A stretch of 49,915 bases of DNA from Ophiocordyceps camponoti-saundersi (nom. inval.) (GCA_003339415.1 PDHQ01000260.1:1-49915); one strand, 5' to 3'. Shown: positions 24,816-36,825, numbered from the stretch's first letter. The notes: generated by a model from the sequence alone, not told the origin. Made by a program: numbers and translations.

Positions 24816-25239
24816 ATTATAATAAAGTTATAAGATAACTATATATAAAGAATAATTATAAGGTTATATAAGTATTATAAAGCTATTATAACTTAATACT
24901 AAAACTATTTAAAAGATATATAATATATTTCTAGTTATAATAAGATAATTAAATATAGAAGATAAGTCCTTAAACTACGCTAAGGCCTTAAATAAGACCC
25001 CGGAAGCTATAGTTTATATTATAAGGAGTTTACCCTTAAGTTATAATCTCCTTATATATAATTTATAATAGTTTCTAATATTATAATTCGGTAAAAATCC
25101 GCTTTACTTTTAATATAACTTTTAAAATAAATCTTTATAATTTATATTTATATATTTTTTTTATCTTTTCTAACTTAATTATCGCTATTTTTCTTTCTTA
25201 ATATATTTTATATAAGATTCTTTTATAATTTTAATTTTT
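24816..25239. other. AT-rich junction between E1-like leader and second Gypsy
   Basis: Neither the E1 leader nor a recognisable gag can be followed here. If the second Gypsy element has its own 5' LTR it should be in this stretch, but I found no matching copy between 43.5 and 44.6 kb. Confidence 0.4.
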
Positions 25240-27890
25240 CTTAAAAAATACTTATTCTTAGCTTAGATTTATTATTTTTAACTTAATACTAATCTTTATA
25301 CGCTTTATTATACCTTATATAACTCGCTTTTAAAACTAACTTTTATAAGCAGAGGACCGTTTTTTAGATATCTCTTTTACTCCTTTTTTAGATTATCTAG
25401 CTTAAGCTAAAATAGTCCCCCTTACTAAAACCTTAGAGGCTACTTAATATAATCTTATTTCCTAGGAAAAGATATTCCGGAATTTTATTATTAACTTTCT
25501 CTAAGAATAAAGAATTAATAATTTTTAAGATATTCTAATTTTTAAAAGAAACCTTACTAACTTAGCTATAAGTTTTTAGCGTAAGCGCTACTTATTAATA
25601 TTAGATTTTAGCTAAAATAAAAATATTAAATTTTCGAATATTATTAAATTAAAAAAATAACTTATAATTTAAAAATACTAAAATTAGCTTAAGGACTTTA
25701 AAGACTTTTTTTATAGCTTTTAAAAAATATTATAAAAATAAAAATAAGATTTTTAAAGCTTTAAATAATATATATTTAAATCTTTATATATATTAAAAAT
25801 CTTATAAATTTAGCTTATTTCTTAAAAAATAAACCTAACTTATAAATAATTAGTTTATATTTAAAAAAAATTATATAACTTTTTTAAAAACTTAAGAAAT
25901 TAAATAATAATAATAATAATAACTTTTTAAGATATTAAGTAATAAGAGAACTAAATACCTTATAATTTTTATATTTACTTAAAAGGCTTAGAAAGATATT
26001 TTAATTTTTATCTTTTTAAGGAATTTATTCTTAACTATTTCTTTTAATTATTTCCTTAGCTATATACTAAAATCTTAGAATAATATTTGCTAAATACCCT
26101 TAACTATTAAGAAATAATATCTCTAGCTTAATAAATCTAAGATTCTAATTTAAGTAAATTATACTAATATTATTATAATAACTTAATAAAATACTAATAA
26201 ACTAACTTTAGTATAAGTTATCGTTATTTAAATAAGTCTTCTAAGCTTTATTATTAATAAAGTAATAATTATTATTTTAAAGAAAATAAGAGTAAATTAA
26301 ACTTATTAAATTAAAAATAAGATATCTAAACTTATTTTTATTATAAGAAGAAAAGCTATAAGGAATCTAATTACTAATTAAAATACTTAGAAAAAATAAA
26401 AGCTATAAAGTTTAAATAAACCTAAGCTAGTTTATCTAAAAAAATTTAAAAAAACTTAAAAATATTAATATAAAAGTCCCTTTACTAATATCCTTAATAG
26501 AAAAAACTTTTAAGATTTTTAATATTTTCTAAATAAGACTTACCTCCTTTTTAATATTTATAAAATTTAATATTTATAGTAAAATTAATTTTATTAACCT
26601 TTTTTTTATATAATAATACTCCTTACTGCTTTTAGATAATAATTCTTTATTTCCTATAAAAGGAATTAGCGGATATATACTAATTAATAAATTTTAAAAA
26701 ATATTAGTTATATTTCGTAATATAAATAATACTAAAAAGATACTAGTTTATTATTATCTTAGTATCCCTAATATAATAGCGAATAATAACCTTATTATTT
26801 TAAAAATACCTACCTTAATAGCTAAGTAAATTTACCTATCCCTTAATATTTATAAATAATAATATAAGTTATTTTAATTACTATAAGCTTACCTCCTTAA
26901 TATAGAAAAATTTATATAAGAAATAAAATAATACTTTTATATTTTTAAGTTATATTAAACTTAATACCTCCTTTTTTATAAATAAGAAAGACTTAAAGCT
27001 ATTTTTAATATTAAAAGTTAAATTACTATTAACTTTTATTAGATTCGAAGATATATTTTCTAAGTTAAAAATATTAATCTTTTTAAATAAGAAAGACGCT
27101 ATTTACGCTATTAACTTAATTAATAACGCTATACCTCCCTAAAGTCCTATTTACTCTCTCTCCTAAACTAAACTTAAAATCTTTTAAAAATACCTTAATA
27201 ATATTTTTAGAAAAAGTTAGATTTAAGAATCTTAGAATCTTAGTAGCGCTCTTATCTTTTTTATTTTAAAGAAAGATAAGGAATTACGATTTTATATAAA
27301 CTATTAAGGTCTTAATAAAGTAATAATTAAGAATTATTACCCTCTCCCCTTTATTTTAAAGATTATAAACTAAGTTTAAGGTGCTATAATTTTCTTTAAA
27401 ATTAACTTTTAATACGCTTATTATTATATTTATATTAAGAAAGGTAATAAATAGAAAATAGCTTTTTACTTATAATATAATTATTTTAAATATCTTATTA
27501 TTATATTTAATTTTATAAATACCTTAATAATTTTCTAATATTATATAAATTAAATATTTAAAACTTAAATTAATATTATTTATATTATTTATTTAAATAA
27601 TATTTTATTTTATTTTTTAAATAATAAAAAATTATATTTAATATTTTTATAAGATTTTCGCGAAATTTTAAAAAGCTAACTTATATATAAATATTACTAA
27701 ATATATTTTTTATAAAAAAATAGTTAAGTTTCTTAAATATATTATAAGTATATATAATATTTTAATAAACTTTAAAAAAATTTAAGTAATTATAAATTAA
27801 AAAAAGCTACGCTTTTTTTATAATTTTTAAATTTTCCTAAGTTTTTATAATTATTATTAGTATTTTATTCCTTAATATTTTAATATTATT
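25240..27890 (+). pseudogene. Second Gypsy element E2: gag and first half of pol (relic)
   Basis: On the + strand a gag-like region ends with a CCHC knuckle at 26,333-26,374, where the spacing of a C-X2-C-X4-H-X4-C motif is kept but the Cys and His codons are now Tyr codons. Reverse transcriptase follows from about 27,130: an IYSLSP-like block, then the KKDKELRFYI block near 27,270-27,302, and YLNN at the active site (27,590-27,601), with both catalytic aspartates now asparagine. All interruptions are TAA or TAG. The frame is cut at 27,890 by a LINE insertion and resumes at 41,263. This polymerase differs clearly from that of E1. Confidence 0.85.
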
Positions 27891-28165
27891 ACTCTTTTAA
27901 TTATTATTATTATTTATACGCTAAAAGCTTTTATAATATTTAAAGCTTTTATAATATATTAAGTAAAAAAATCCTCTAAAATAAAATAAAACCTCTTAAC
28001 TATAAAAAGAAAGTTTATTATACGCTTATATAAAAATATAATAATAGCTAATAATAATATAATCTAATAAGCTTATTACTTAGGGGTAATCTTAAATAAT
28101 ATAAGAAAAGTAAGATAAGGAGGGGAGTGCGGAGAAAAGGAAAGTCTATAAGGTATAAGGCGGAG

Positions 28166-28250
28166 GAGCGGGGCGGTATAGCGTAGCGCGGGGCGGTGCG
28201 GGGCGGTGCGGGGCGGTGCGAGGTAAGGCGGTACGGCGCGGGGCGGGAGA
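28166..28250 (+). repeat. GGGGCGGTGC minisatellite in LINE copy B
   Basis: Repeats of a roughly 10-bp GC-rich unit, with several runs of four guanines. The same array occurs in copy C at 29,857-29,925, so it belongs to the LINE 3' region. On the + strand it could form G-quadruplexes; in the LINE transcript the strand would be C-rich. Confidence 0.8.
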
Positions 28251-28449
28251 AGGAAAATCTAAAAGGGGGTAAAGTAAAGTAATAAGGTAGCTACTTTATT
28301 ATCTATTAGTAATTAGAAGGGGGGGGGTATATCTTTTTCTTTTCTGTCTCTTTTTTTTTCTTTTTCTTCCTTTTATTATCTTTAAAAGAAGGTGCATTTT
28401 TAACCCCCTCCCTCGACCCTTCTCCTCCCTTTAACCTTTATAACGAAGG

Positions 28450-28900
28450 GACGGCGACACGGACGAGGGGGTAACGGCCCCGTCGCCTATCCCTATCGTG
28501 TCGATATCGGGGAGTAGGTCGGAGTAGATAACGGTTAGGGGGGATAAGGAGGCGGGCGGAGCGGAGGAGGAAGCGAGCAGAGCGGAGGAGGAAGCAGGTA
28601 AGGCGGAGACGGCTAGCGGGGCAGAAAAGGTTAGAGGCGCGGAGATAGCTAAGGGTATAGCGGGGCAGGTAGGGGTAAAAGCGGAGGAGGAGTTAGTAAA
28701 AGCGGAGGTAATAAGGGCTATAAAAAAGCTAAAGCTAAAACCGGATCTTATCTAAGTACCTAAATCCCCTCCTATAAAGTTTATATTAATAGCGTTAAAA
28801 TATATAGCGGAGAGTAATAATAATAGCTTAAAAGATAAGCTTATAAGAGTTAAAGGCGTAATTAAGCGTAGAAAATAAAATAAAAAATAAAAGCGGAAAA
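28450..28900 (+). pseudogene. Opposite-strand frame in LINE copy B (Ala/Glu/Lys-rich)
   Basis: On the + strand, against the direction of the LINE, one frame runs from about 28,450 to 28,890 with few TAA/TAG interruptions. It includes more than 70 uninterrupted codons over about 28,525-28,750. The product would be rich in Ala, Glu and Lys, with repeated AEEEA blocks and a KKLKLKP segment. It joins in frame to the part shared with copy C (SDNNSLEDKL-like, then a basic tail). Function unknown; no domain recognised. Its bases here are much less affected by RIP than the neighbours. Confidence 0.5.
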
Positions 28901-29572
28901 AAAATAAATAAGCTAAGTAAAGCTAAGTAAATTAAAAAGTAAAGTTAAGAATAAAATATAAAATAAATAAATAATAGTAATTATATAATAAAAATATTAA
29001 AAATTATTTTTTATAATTAAACCTTATATTTAAATATTTTAATATATTTAAATATTATAAAATAATAAAAAAAAGTTAAATTAATAAAAATATTATAAGT
29101 AAATAAATTATAAAATAAAAAAGCTTATAATAGCTTTTTAGCTAAAAGCTTTATTAAAGTTTTTATAATTTTAAATTAAATTTATAAAAAATATTAATAA
29201 AAATATTCTTTTATAAATAGTTAGTTTATAATATAAAGTAAAATAAGCTATTATTTTATTTTTCTTATTATTATAAAAATAATAAAAAATTATAAATATA
29301 AGAATATTATAAATATAAAGAAACTTATTAAAGCTAATTTTATTATTATAAAGCTAAATTAAAGCGCTATTTAAGAATTTCAGAAAGCTTTAATAAATTT
29401 ATAAAGCGTTATTAAGTTTTAGCTAAGGTAATTTATTAGTAAGGTATTTAAAAAACTAGCTATATTTTTAAAGCTTTTTTTTAAAGTTTTAGTAAAGCTA
29501 TTATTTTTTATAAAAATATAATTTTAAAATCTTAGAGGATTAGGAGAAAATATCTAAAGTTTATATTTAAAT

Positions 29573-29587
29573 AATAAGAAAAGATTA
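29573..29587. repeat. 15-bp target-site duplication of LINE copy C (left)
   Basis: AATAAGAAAAGATTA occurs here and at 36,826-36,840, flanking LINE copy C. Removing C and one unit restores a continuous older LINE. Duplications of this length and variability are typical of target-primed LINE insertion. Confidence 0.9.
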
Positions 29588-29856
29588 TTTATTTATTATT
29601 TATATACTAAGGGCCTTTATAATATTTAGAGCTTCTATAATATATTAAGTAGGAAAAATCCCCTAAAGTGGAGCAAAACCCCCTAACTATAAAGGAAAAG
29701 CTTACTATATACTTATATAAGGGTATAGCGGTAGTTAGCGGCGGTATAGTATAACGAGCCTGCTACCTGGGGGTAGTCTCGGATAATATAAGAAAGTAGG
29801 GTAAGGAGGGGAGGGCGGAGAAAGGAAAGTCCGTAAGGTATAAGGCGGAAGGAGCG

Positions 29857-29925
29857 GGGCGGTGCGGGGCGGTGCGGGGCGGTGCGAGGCGAGGCAGTGC
29901 GGGGCGGGGCGGAGGAAGGAAAGTC
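29857..29925 (+). repeat. GGGGCGGTGC minisatellite in LINE copy C
   Basis: Same array as at 28,166-28,250, with about four GGGGCGG units. Its position near the LINE 3' end is conserved between the two copies. Confidence 0.8.
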
Positions 29926-30632
29926 CGAGGGGGGGTAGGGTAAAGTGGCGGGGTAGCCGCTTTATTATATATTAGTAATTAGAGGGGGGGGGGCTATATC
30001 TTTTTCTCTTCTACCTCCCTCTTCCTTTCCTCTTTTTCTTCTTTTTATTATCTTTAGAAAAAGGTGCGTTTCTAACCCCCTCCCTTAACCTTTCCTTTTA
30101 ACCTTTATAATAAAGGGAAGGTAAAGAGGTTATATAGCTATACTAATAAAGTAATAGCGACGAATATACTTAAGATTATCCGCGGCGAGCCCCGTAACCT
30201 CCCCTATATTATATACGTAGCCCGATTAGCTAACTATAAAGTCTTATATTAGAAATAATAAGGTAAATAACGTTATATAGCGCTAGCTATATATAAAGCT
30301 AATAAAATATATAAGCTTATAATTAGCTAATTATTACGATTATACTAAGGCTTAGTATAAATATTAAGAGGTAAGTAATACCGGAGGTTAGGCTAAAGTT
30401 AGAGCTCGGAGTACTAACTAAGTTATAGATATATTTAAAGGAGTTATATACCGCTATAATAAAAGCGGCGCGGTATATTAGCAAAAGAGGATAGCCGAAT
30501 AGCTTACTAATAAGTGCGGGGCGGGGCGGGGCGAAGCGGAGCGGAGTTTCGGATATAGCTAATAATAAATAATAGGAGAGAATTTAGGTTAACTTACGCG
30601 ATATATAAAGGCGGAATAAAGCGTCGGAGCTC

Positions 30633-31760
30633 TAACTTAATATAATAATAATAACGGTATAAGCGAGCGCCTTAGCGGGGTTAGCCGCTCTAGCGGCCGC
30701 CCTTAATATTACTCCCGCCGCGATAACTATTAATACTCCTCCTTAGGAGTCTTATATACCGGTGCTAGCTTATTTTAGAATACTAAGCGGGTAGATAACT
30801 ATTAGTACGGGCGGAGCAGAAGGCGGAGAGGGGGGCGGAGCGACGATAACGATAGCGGCGGTAATAAATATAATAATCGGACTATAAGCGAAGTAGGCGA
30901 TAATAGCGAACGCGGAGGAGGAAGCGGAGGCGGTAGCAGAGGGCGCGGTAGCGGAGGCGCTAGCTTAGTTAATAATAATTATAGCGATAATAACGGAGTT
31001 TATAGTAAAAGTAAGGGAGGCAGTGCTTATAATAATAATAATTATTACTATTATTATTATTACCGCTTAAAAGGACTATATTATAAGGTTCTTATAGGAG
31101 TTTTAGTTAAAGATATAAGCGGAGGTATAAGACCTCCGATCTTTTATACGTAATATAATATATAATATTAACTAAGTTTAGAGTAACCTTAATTAGGCGG
31201 TAGCGGATTATATTAGAGTTAACTAATCCGGATATATTCCGGAGAATATTTTTAAGCTTTAGTATATTTTTAATTTAAATCGCTTAAGGGCGGAGTAGGA
31301 GCCGGAGCCGAAGGAGGAGTCGGAGGTAGAGGAGAACGGGGTAGCGGCCTAGACGCTAATTATTATTATATTAATATTAGGGAGCGGGTTAGATTAGGTA
31401 ATAGTCGGAGGTAATAAGAAGGGGGCGGACGGAGTTAAGGGGGCGGGCGGAGCGGAGGAGGAGGTAGGCGGAGCGGAGGTAATAGGAGGTATAGAGGAGG
31501 AGGGCGGGGGAGTAACGGAGCCGGAGCCTAAGCTAGACCTTATTTAAATACTAAAGCTTATTTTTACGAAGTCCGCGTTAGCGGCGTTAAAGCGCGTAGC
31601 GGAAAGCGATAATAATAGCTTAGAAGATAAGCTTACGGGTATTAAAGGCACTATTAAGCGTAAAAGATAAGGCGGAGGGTAAAGTAGGAAAAGGGGTAAA
31701 AAGGCTAAGCAGGCTAAGCGGGGCTAAGCGGAGCGGGGGGTAAAGGTAAAAGCGGGGTAT
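30633..31760 (+). pseudogene. Opposite-strand frame in LINE copy C (unknown protein)
   Basis: One + strand frame of about 375 codons lies downstream of, and converges on, ORF2 of the LINE. Interruptions are TAA/TAG only, as expected for former Gln codons. Visible segments in order: an Ala/Leu-rich start after a run of ATA codons (a possible lost ATG), TPP then ESYIPVLAYF, a Gly/Ala-rich stretch, ANAEEEAEAVAEGAVAEALA, an acidic EPEPKEESEVEE run, VAESDNNSLEDKLTGIKG, and a strongly basic tail that could be a nuclear localisation signal. No domain is recognised. Because TGA cannot survive RIP, the lack of TGA alone is weak evidence; composition and its agreement with copy B are the better argument. 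Confidence 0.5.
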
Positions 31761-31879
31761 AAGGTATAAGGTAGATAGATAATAGTAATTATATAGTAAA
31801 AATATTAGGGATTATCCCCCGCGCTTAAATTTTACGCTTAAGTATTTTAATATATTTAAGTATTATAAAGTAATAAAAA

Positions 31880-34800
31880 GAGGTTAAATTAGCGGAGGCG
31901 TTATAAGCGGATAAATTATAAGGTAAGAGGGCTTATAATAGCTTTATAACTAAGGGCCTTATTAAAGTCCCCGTAATCTTAAATTAAACTTATAAGAAGT
32001 ATAAGTAAAAGCGTTCTTTTATAAGTAATAAGCTTATATTATAAGGTAAGGTAAGCTACTATCTTATCTTCCTCGCTATTATAAAAGTAATAAGGGGTTA
32101 AGATTATAAAAACGTTATAAGTATAAAAAAACTTATTAAGGCTAATTTTACTATTATAAAGCTAAGTTAAGGCGCTATTAAGGAATTTCGGAAAACCTTA
32201 ATAGATTTATAAGGTATTACTAAGTTTTAATTAAGGCGGTTTATTAGTAAGGTATCCGGAGGACTAGCTATACTTTCGGAGCTTTCCTTTCTTAGAGTTT
32301 TAGCGGAGCTGCTACTTTTCGTAAAAGCGGGCCTTTAAAGTCTTAAGGGATTAGAAGGAGATATCTAAAATCTACGCCTAAGTAGTAAAGGAGGATTAGA
32401 GGAATTCGAGGGGGATATAAGTAAAGCGGGGCTAACCTCTATATTATTAGCGGAGGTATATAGAGATTCTCTCTAAGGCGGAGCGGATATAAGCTACGGG
32501 TTTTTTAATATAAAGGAGTTAGTAGCTACGGGCAGCGCGGTAAGATAGGTAAATATTAATAAGGGGGACGAAGAACTCGGACTTAACGTAGTAGGAAAGG
32601 GTAGCTTAGTACGCCCCGGAGATAATATAGAGGTATTTAAACTAAGTTATAGCTAGCTATTAAAAGATAAGGCCCTTAAGTTTACCGCTTAGCGGGGTCG
32701 GAGCGGAGTAAACTATAGCGCTAAAAGCGATAGCGGACTTAATAACCTTAGTATAAATTTCCCTTACTTAGAGGAGCGAGAAGCCTTAAGTAAACGATAT
32801 AAGTCTAGTTAGGGCTAGCTATTAGCGATTAAGCTTCTTTATAAGATAGCGGAGGTAAGGTTTTTACTAAAGCTTACGATAAATCTAAACTCCGAGTATA
32901 TATACTTTTTATATAAGTTAAATAATAATCTTATTAAGAATTAGCGGAGTTATATTAGCGGAGCGGGCCTTCGTAAAATAGAGGAGCTTACTCTTAAGTA
33001 GCTAAAAGGTTATTTCGTACTCCGCTATCTAATCTTAGTAAATACCTTAGGCTTATTTAAGCTAGCGGCGGACTTAAGCGGAGGTACGCCTAGTACTAAA
33101 AATATTAGTATTATCCGTAAATCTAATAGCGAGTATATTAGTTACCTATTCTAAGCGTTTATAAAAAGATAAGATATATAGGATAAATAGTACCGGAGAG
33201 AGCGGGGAGCCCTAAGGGACTCTAGTAAAGATAGGGAAAAGGTCCGATAATTTACTATTAACTTTTAAGCGGGAGGTGCGGTTAGAGAGGTAAGAGCGGA
33301 GGAAAGCTATAATCTATCTAAGGAAGCTAAGGGAGTTAAGGATTTCTATTAGCTTAGTATATAAGATATAGTTAAAGGCGCTTATTATATCTAATATTAG
33401 GAGGGAAGTAAAGCCTCGGAGGCTTTAGGCGGTGCGGATAGACTCCGTTAAGAGGAGTAGGGCGCTATTAGTAAACTAGTTAGGATAGTTACCTATCTAA
33501 CCTTATAATAGGACTCCCGCGGACTCCGCTATATAAGATATCTTCTTTATAATTACGGTCTTAAAAATCTTACTTATAGTATTAAGGAGGGAGATAAGAT
33601 AGTAGCCGCCTAAAGTTTAATAAACCTCTAAGCTTTTACCCGCTTTTCGGAGAACTATAATATTAGAGGTCCGATACTAAAAGGGGAAGTATCCGTAAAT
33701 AATATATTTTTAAAGGAGCTTTATTAGAATTATTATAAGGGGTTAACCGTAACCTTTTAGGAAGCTAATAAGGATATTATTAGGCTTAGTAGATTTCTAC
33801 GATATAATACTAAAGAGGGCAAAGTAGACCTTATCTTCGGTAACTTAAGAGGGAATATTTATTAGGGGGAAGGGGTTAGAGATAGGGAGGTACGGGGTAT
33901 TCTCTAAGAGATAGGGAAAAAACTTACGGGCTAGGAGCTTTAACTTTTCGGAGAAGGACGATTAGAAAGCGGAGTTTATATCTTATTAAAAAGAAGGAGT
34001 ATACGTAAGCTTTAGAAAAGCCTAGCTACGGAGTCTTACCTACTAAGCTATAAACTATATAATATTAAGGTCGCCGCTCGTAAAGGCGAGAAACTATCTT
34101 TAATTATCCCTCTTCGCTTTCTTAATAAATAATTTTTATTATATTATAATATCTTAATATATTTACTAGCGATCGGAGTCTAGCTACGCCCGCTAATACT
34201 ATTTAGTACGCTTTATATTTAAGATTACGGAGGTAACTTTTAGGGTTTACTATAAGTATAAGTAGGGACTATATCGCCGGGGTAATTTTAAAACTATTAA
34301 GCTAGCTATAATATTTAGTTACTTATATAGCTATATTACTAACTCCTTAACGTTCGCTATAAACTCCGCTTAAATAGCGGAAAATAAAAGTTAGTTTTTT
34401 ATTTTTACTTATAAGATATTAAAATTAAAGCGTTTCTAGCGCGGTATTAGTATAGAGTCTAGGGGGGGAGAGGTTATAAAAAATACGGACTAAGGGATAT
34501 AGTCGGAGCTAAGGAGATTAAGGTCCGGGCTAAGGTATATAAGGAAATAATCGGGCGTGCTCTAAATTAGGTTAATAGTACTAGTCCTCCGCCTAAGCAC
34601 CTCTTAGGTAATCTTATAGGGAGGGGTAAGGAGTTTAAGGCGGAGTTAGTAGAAGGCGGAGAGAAGCTTCGCGGAGTAGGGGGAGGTATAATCGTAAAGG
34701 TCCTAAGAGGGATAATAAGCGTTAAAGTCGCTAAGGATAACTAGCGGAGCGAAGTTAGAGGCGGAGTACGGGGAGGGAGGAGGGGGTAATAAGTATAGGA

Positions 34801-35300
34801 GAGGTTTAGTATATATTCCGAGTAGCGGGGAGTAGACCGTAAATACCCGGGGTCCGTTATAGAAAAATACTCTAATAAAGTTAAGCCTTATTATAAGGTT
34901 TTAGTTATAGATTTTATATCGTTTATATATATAAAGGAGAGCTTTACCTTCGCCTTAAATAAGGCGGTAAGGGGCGAGTTTTAGAAGTAAAAGGCGATTA
35001 TATATATTAGGCTAGAATTCTTATATAGCGATAATATTATAACTTTCCTTACTAAATAAGGTAAGCTAAATAAGGCGGTTAATTTTTTATATATTTTATA
35101 ATAAGGTTATAATTTTTATAAAGATTAGGTATTAGGAATAGTTATTTATAATTACTTTAATAGCGTAAGGTCCGTAAATATAAACTCCGCTTAAAATTAT
35201 TATAAGGCTAGTTATAAGTTACGGAGTCTATTATACGGCCTACGGCTACCGTAAGTATTACTAAGTTAGGAGCCTTTTAAGGAGACTTAAGTAAGTAGCG
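31880..35300 (-). pseudogene. LINE ORF2 relic: endonuclease, reverse transcriptase, Cys/His tail
   Basis: Reading the - strand from about 35,300 down: an APE-type endonuclease region with an ALLYIYKRYK block and VYSPL near 34,830-34,990; reverse transcriptase with VP-stop-GSPLSPVLFILYI (near 33,190-33,225, the stop being TAG where Gln is expected) and FTDN at the active site (33,110-33,121, second Asp changed to Asn); and near 32,030-32,150 an ALTQLRTSKISFNK-like segment with a degraded Cys/His cluster that normally follows RNase H in these proteins. The interruptions are TAA/TAG. RNase H itself is expected at about 32,250-32,600 but I could not read its motifs. Domain borders are approximate. 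Confidence 0.85.
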
Positions 35301-36600
35301 TATTATAAAAGGGGCGCTAAGGCGTATTTTTAGGGGATTTATAATACGCTCGCTTCCTTAAGGAGATAGTAACGAAGCTTTCGCTATCTTTATAAAGTTA
35401 CCGCTAAGTAAAGGCCGGAGGTTAAGCGGACTATAATAATTAAAAAAGGCGAGGTTTATTAAGGAAGCTAAACTTAGCGCGGCTTTACTATTTCCGGGAC
35501 TCCGGGCAGTCCTTTAACTATATAAAGTATATACCTTTATATAAAATATAATAGCGGGGTCTCTCTCCCTTCTATACGAGGTAGTTCTTTTCTCCGCTAT
35601 TATATAAGGTAGCCGCGTAGTATTTATATTAAGGGGGCTCCTAGTAATACTTAATAATATATCTAAATTAAAAATATTTATAATACTATTTAAAGCGTAC
35701 GAAGTCCTTATAAAGTTTATAATAAATTATCTCTACGTTTATAACTATTCCGTTTAAGCAAAGCTTATTTACGTTTTCTACGCTACCTAGGCTTATAATA
35801 AGATAAGTCCGTAAGGTATTTTTACTAGAGGTGCGTCGGGGTTAGAGTGCCTTCGCTTAGATTACGTTAACCTTATTTACTTCCCTAATATTATTAAGTA
35901 GCGCGTTACGGTTACGGTTAGCTACTAAGGTCCGGATACCCTTAGCGATAATAATATAAATCTAATATATACGCTTAGCCTCCGCTCCGAAGGCCCGGGC
36001 TACTTACTTATCCCTTAAAGCGAGGTCCTTATACTTTAGGTCGAATATAATTATAAGGTCTCCGCTAAGAAGTTAGTATATAGTAACTATTATAAAATAG
36101 CTTATAGCCTTATTAACTTTCCGGATAACCTCTTAAGGAGTAGGCGCTAGAACTCCCTTAACTACCGGGATATTCTTTACCGATATAAGTACCTCCCTCT
36201 CCGTTCTCGCCGGAACCGGGCGTATAAGGGGCGCCGCGGGGGGGGCGGAGTTCGGGGCGGAGCTCGTAACTACGCTAGCCTAAGTTAGAACTCCGGGGGC
36301 GGAGTCTAACCCCTTACTTATTACCTTATAGAAGGTAGCTTCGACTAACTTTTAGATAGCGCAGGAGATAATAACGGGTAAGCTAGATAAGTTCTTAGAG
36401 GCTTATTAGCGCTACTAAAGCTTAGTAAATACTATATTAAGGATACCTTATACGGGGCGAAAATCTTACGCGGAGATTACCTTAGTAAGTTTTTCGTATA
36501 TAGACTTTAAGATAGGATCTATTAGGGTCCGAAGAGTATTAATAAATAAGTTATCGGAGTTAGTAGCCGTATTATATTAACCTTTACCTATACGCGGATA
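35300..36600 (-). pseudogene. LINE ORF1 relic (gag-like, CCHC zinc knuckle)
   Basis: On the - strand the region around 36,180-35,700 reads ARTEREVLISVKNIPVVKGV, then segments such as KDLALRDK and ARAFGAEAKRI, as in ORF1 proteins of fungal LINEs that bind nucleic acid. A CCHC knuckle lies at about 35,644-35,685, where Cys and His codons have become Tyr codons but the spacing C-X2-C-X4-H-X4-C is kept, followed by EPP. The same segment occurs in copy A near 11,510-11,560 and copy D near 40,080-40,125. The start codon is not visible and the upstream limit is a guess. Confidence 0.8.
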
Positions 36601-36825
36601 TTATTAGGATTAGTTAAGCCCCCGGGTTCCGCTATTAAGCACTATCGGCACCGACGGCGGACTTAGAGGCGGGCCGCCCCGCGACCCCGCGTTTAGGGCT
36701 ATTTCCTTAGCGGAGTCGGACTCCGAGAGGCGGAAAGCACTAAATTCTCGTAATATTACGGCGTTAAGGACGAACGGGGACCCTAATCGTTTAAAGTCGT
36801 AAAAAAGTTATTTTAAAGAAAGTTA

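Larger units (their letters stand above)
27904..29587 (-). mobile_element. LINE copy B+D, 3' half
   Basis: This is the left half of one LINE whose right half is 36,841-41,249; LINE copy C split it. The whole copy is flanked by a 13-bp duplication, 27,891-27,903 and 41,250-41,262, which match except for two C/T changes. It corresponds to the region downstream of ORF2 and lacks roughly 1.2 kb present in copy C (about 30,110-31,420). On the - strand its 3' end is an A/T-rich TAATAA-type tail. A stretch at 28,440-28,680 keeps CpA, TpG and GC, unlike the rest of the copy. Confidence 0.88.
29588..36825 (-). mobile_element. LINE copy C, youngest and best preserved (7.2 kb)
   Basis: A full non-LTR retrotransposon on the - strand, inserted into the older LINE B+D with a 15-bp target duplication. 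From its 5' end near 36,810 it holds ORF1 (gag-like), ORF2 (endonuclease, reverse transcriptase, C-terminal Cys/His region) and a long 3' region with an opposite-strand frame, a G-rich minisatellite and an A/T-rich tail. The layout resembles Tad1/I-like fungal LINEs; the clade is an inference. GC content is visibly higher than in copies A and D because CpG was retained, yet CpA and TpG are almost entirely gone, so it was inactivated by RIP. A 16-bp stretch (36,810-36,825) at the 5' end is absent from A and D. Confidence 0.92.

Noticed and set aside
23001..27890. A centromere or an origin in the AT-rich block
   Set aside because: AT-richness here is accounted for by RIP on retrotransposons; nothing in the sequence specifically supports a centromere or origin.
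29588..36825. First reading of the LINE as a + strand element
   Set aside because: The reverse transcriptase signature (GSPLSPVLF, then FTDN) and the ORF1 CCHC knuckle read only on the - strand.
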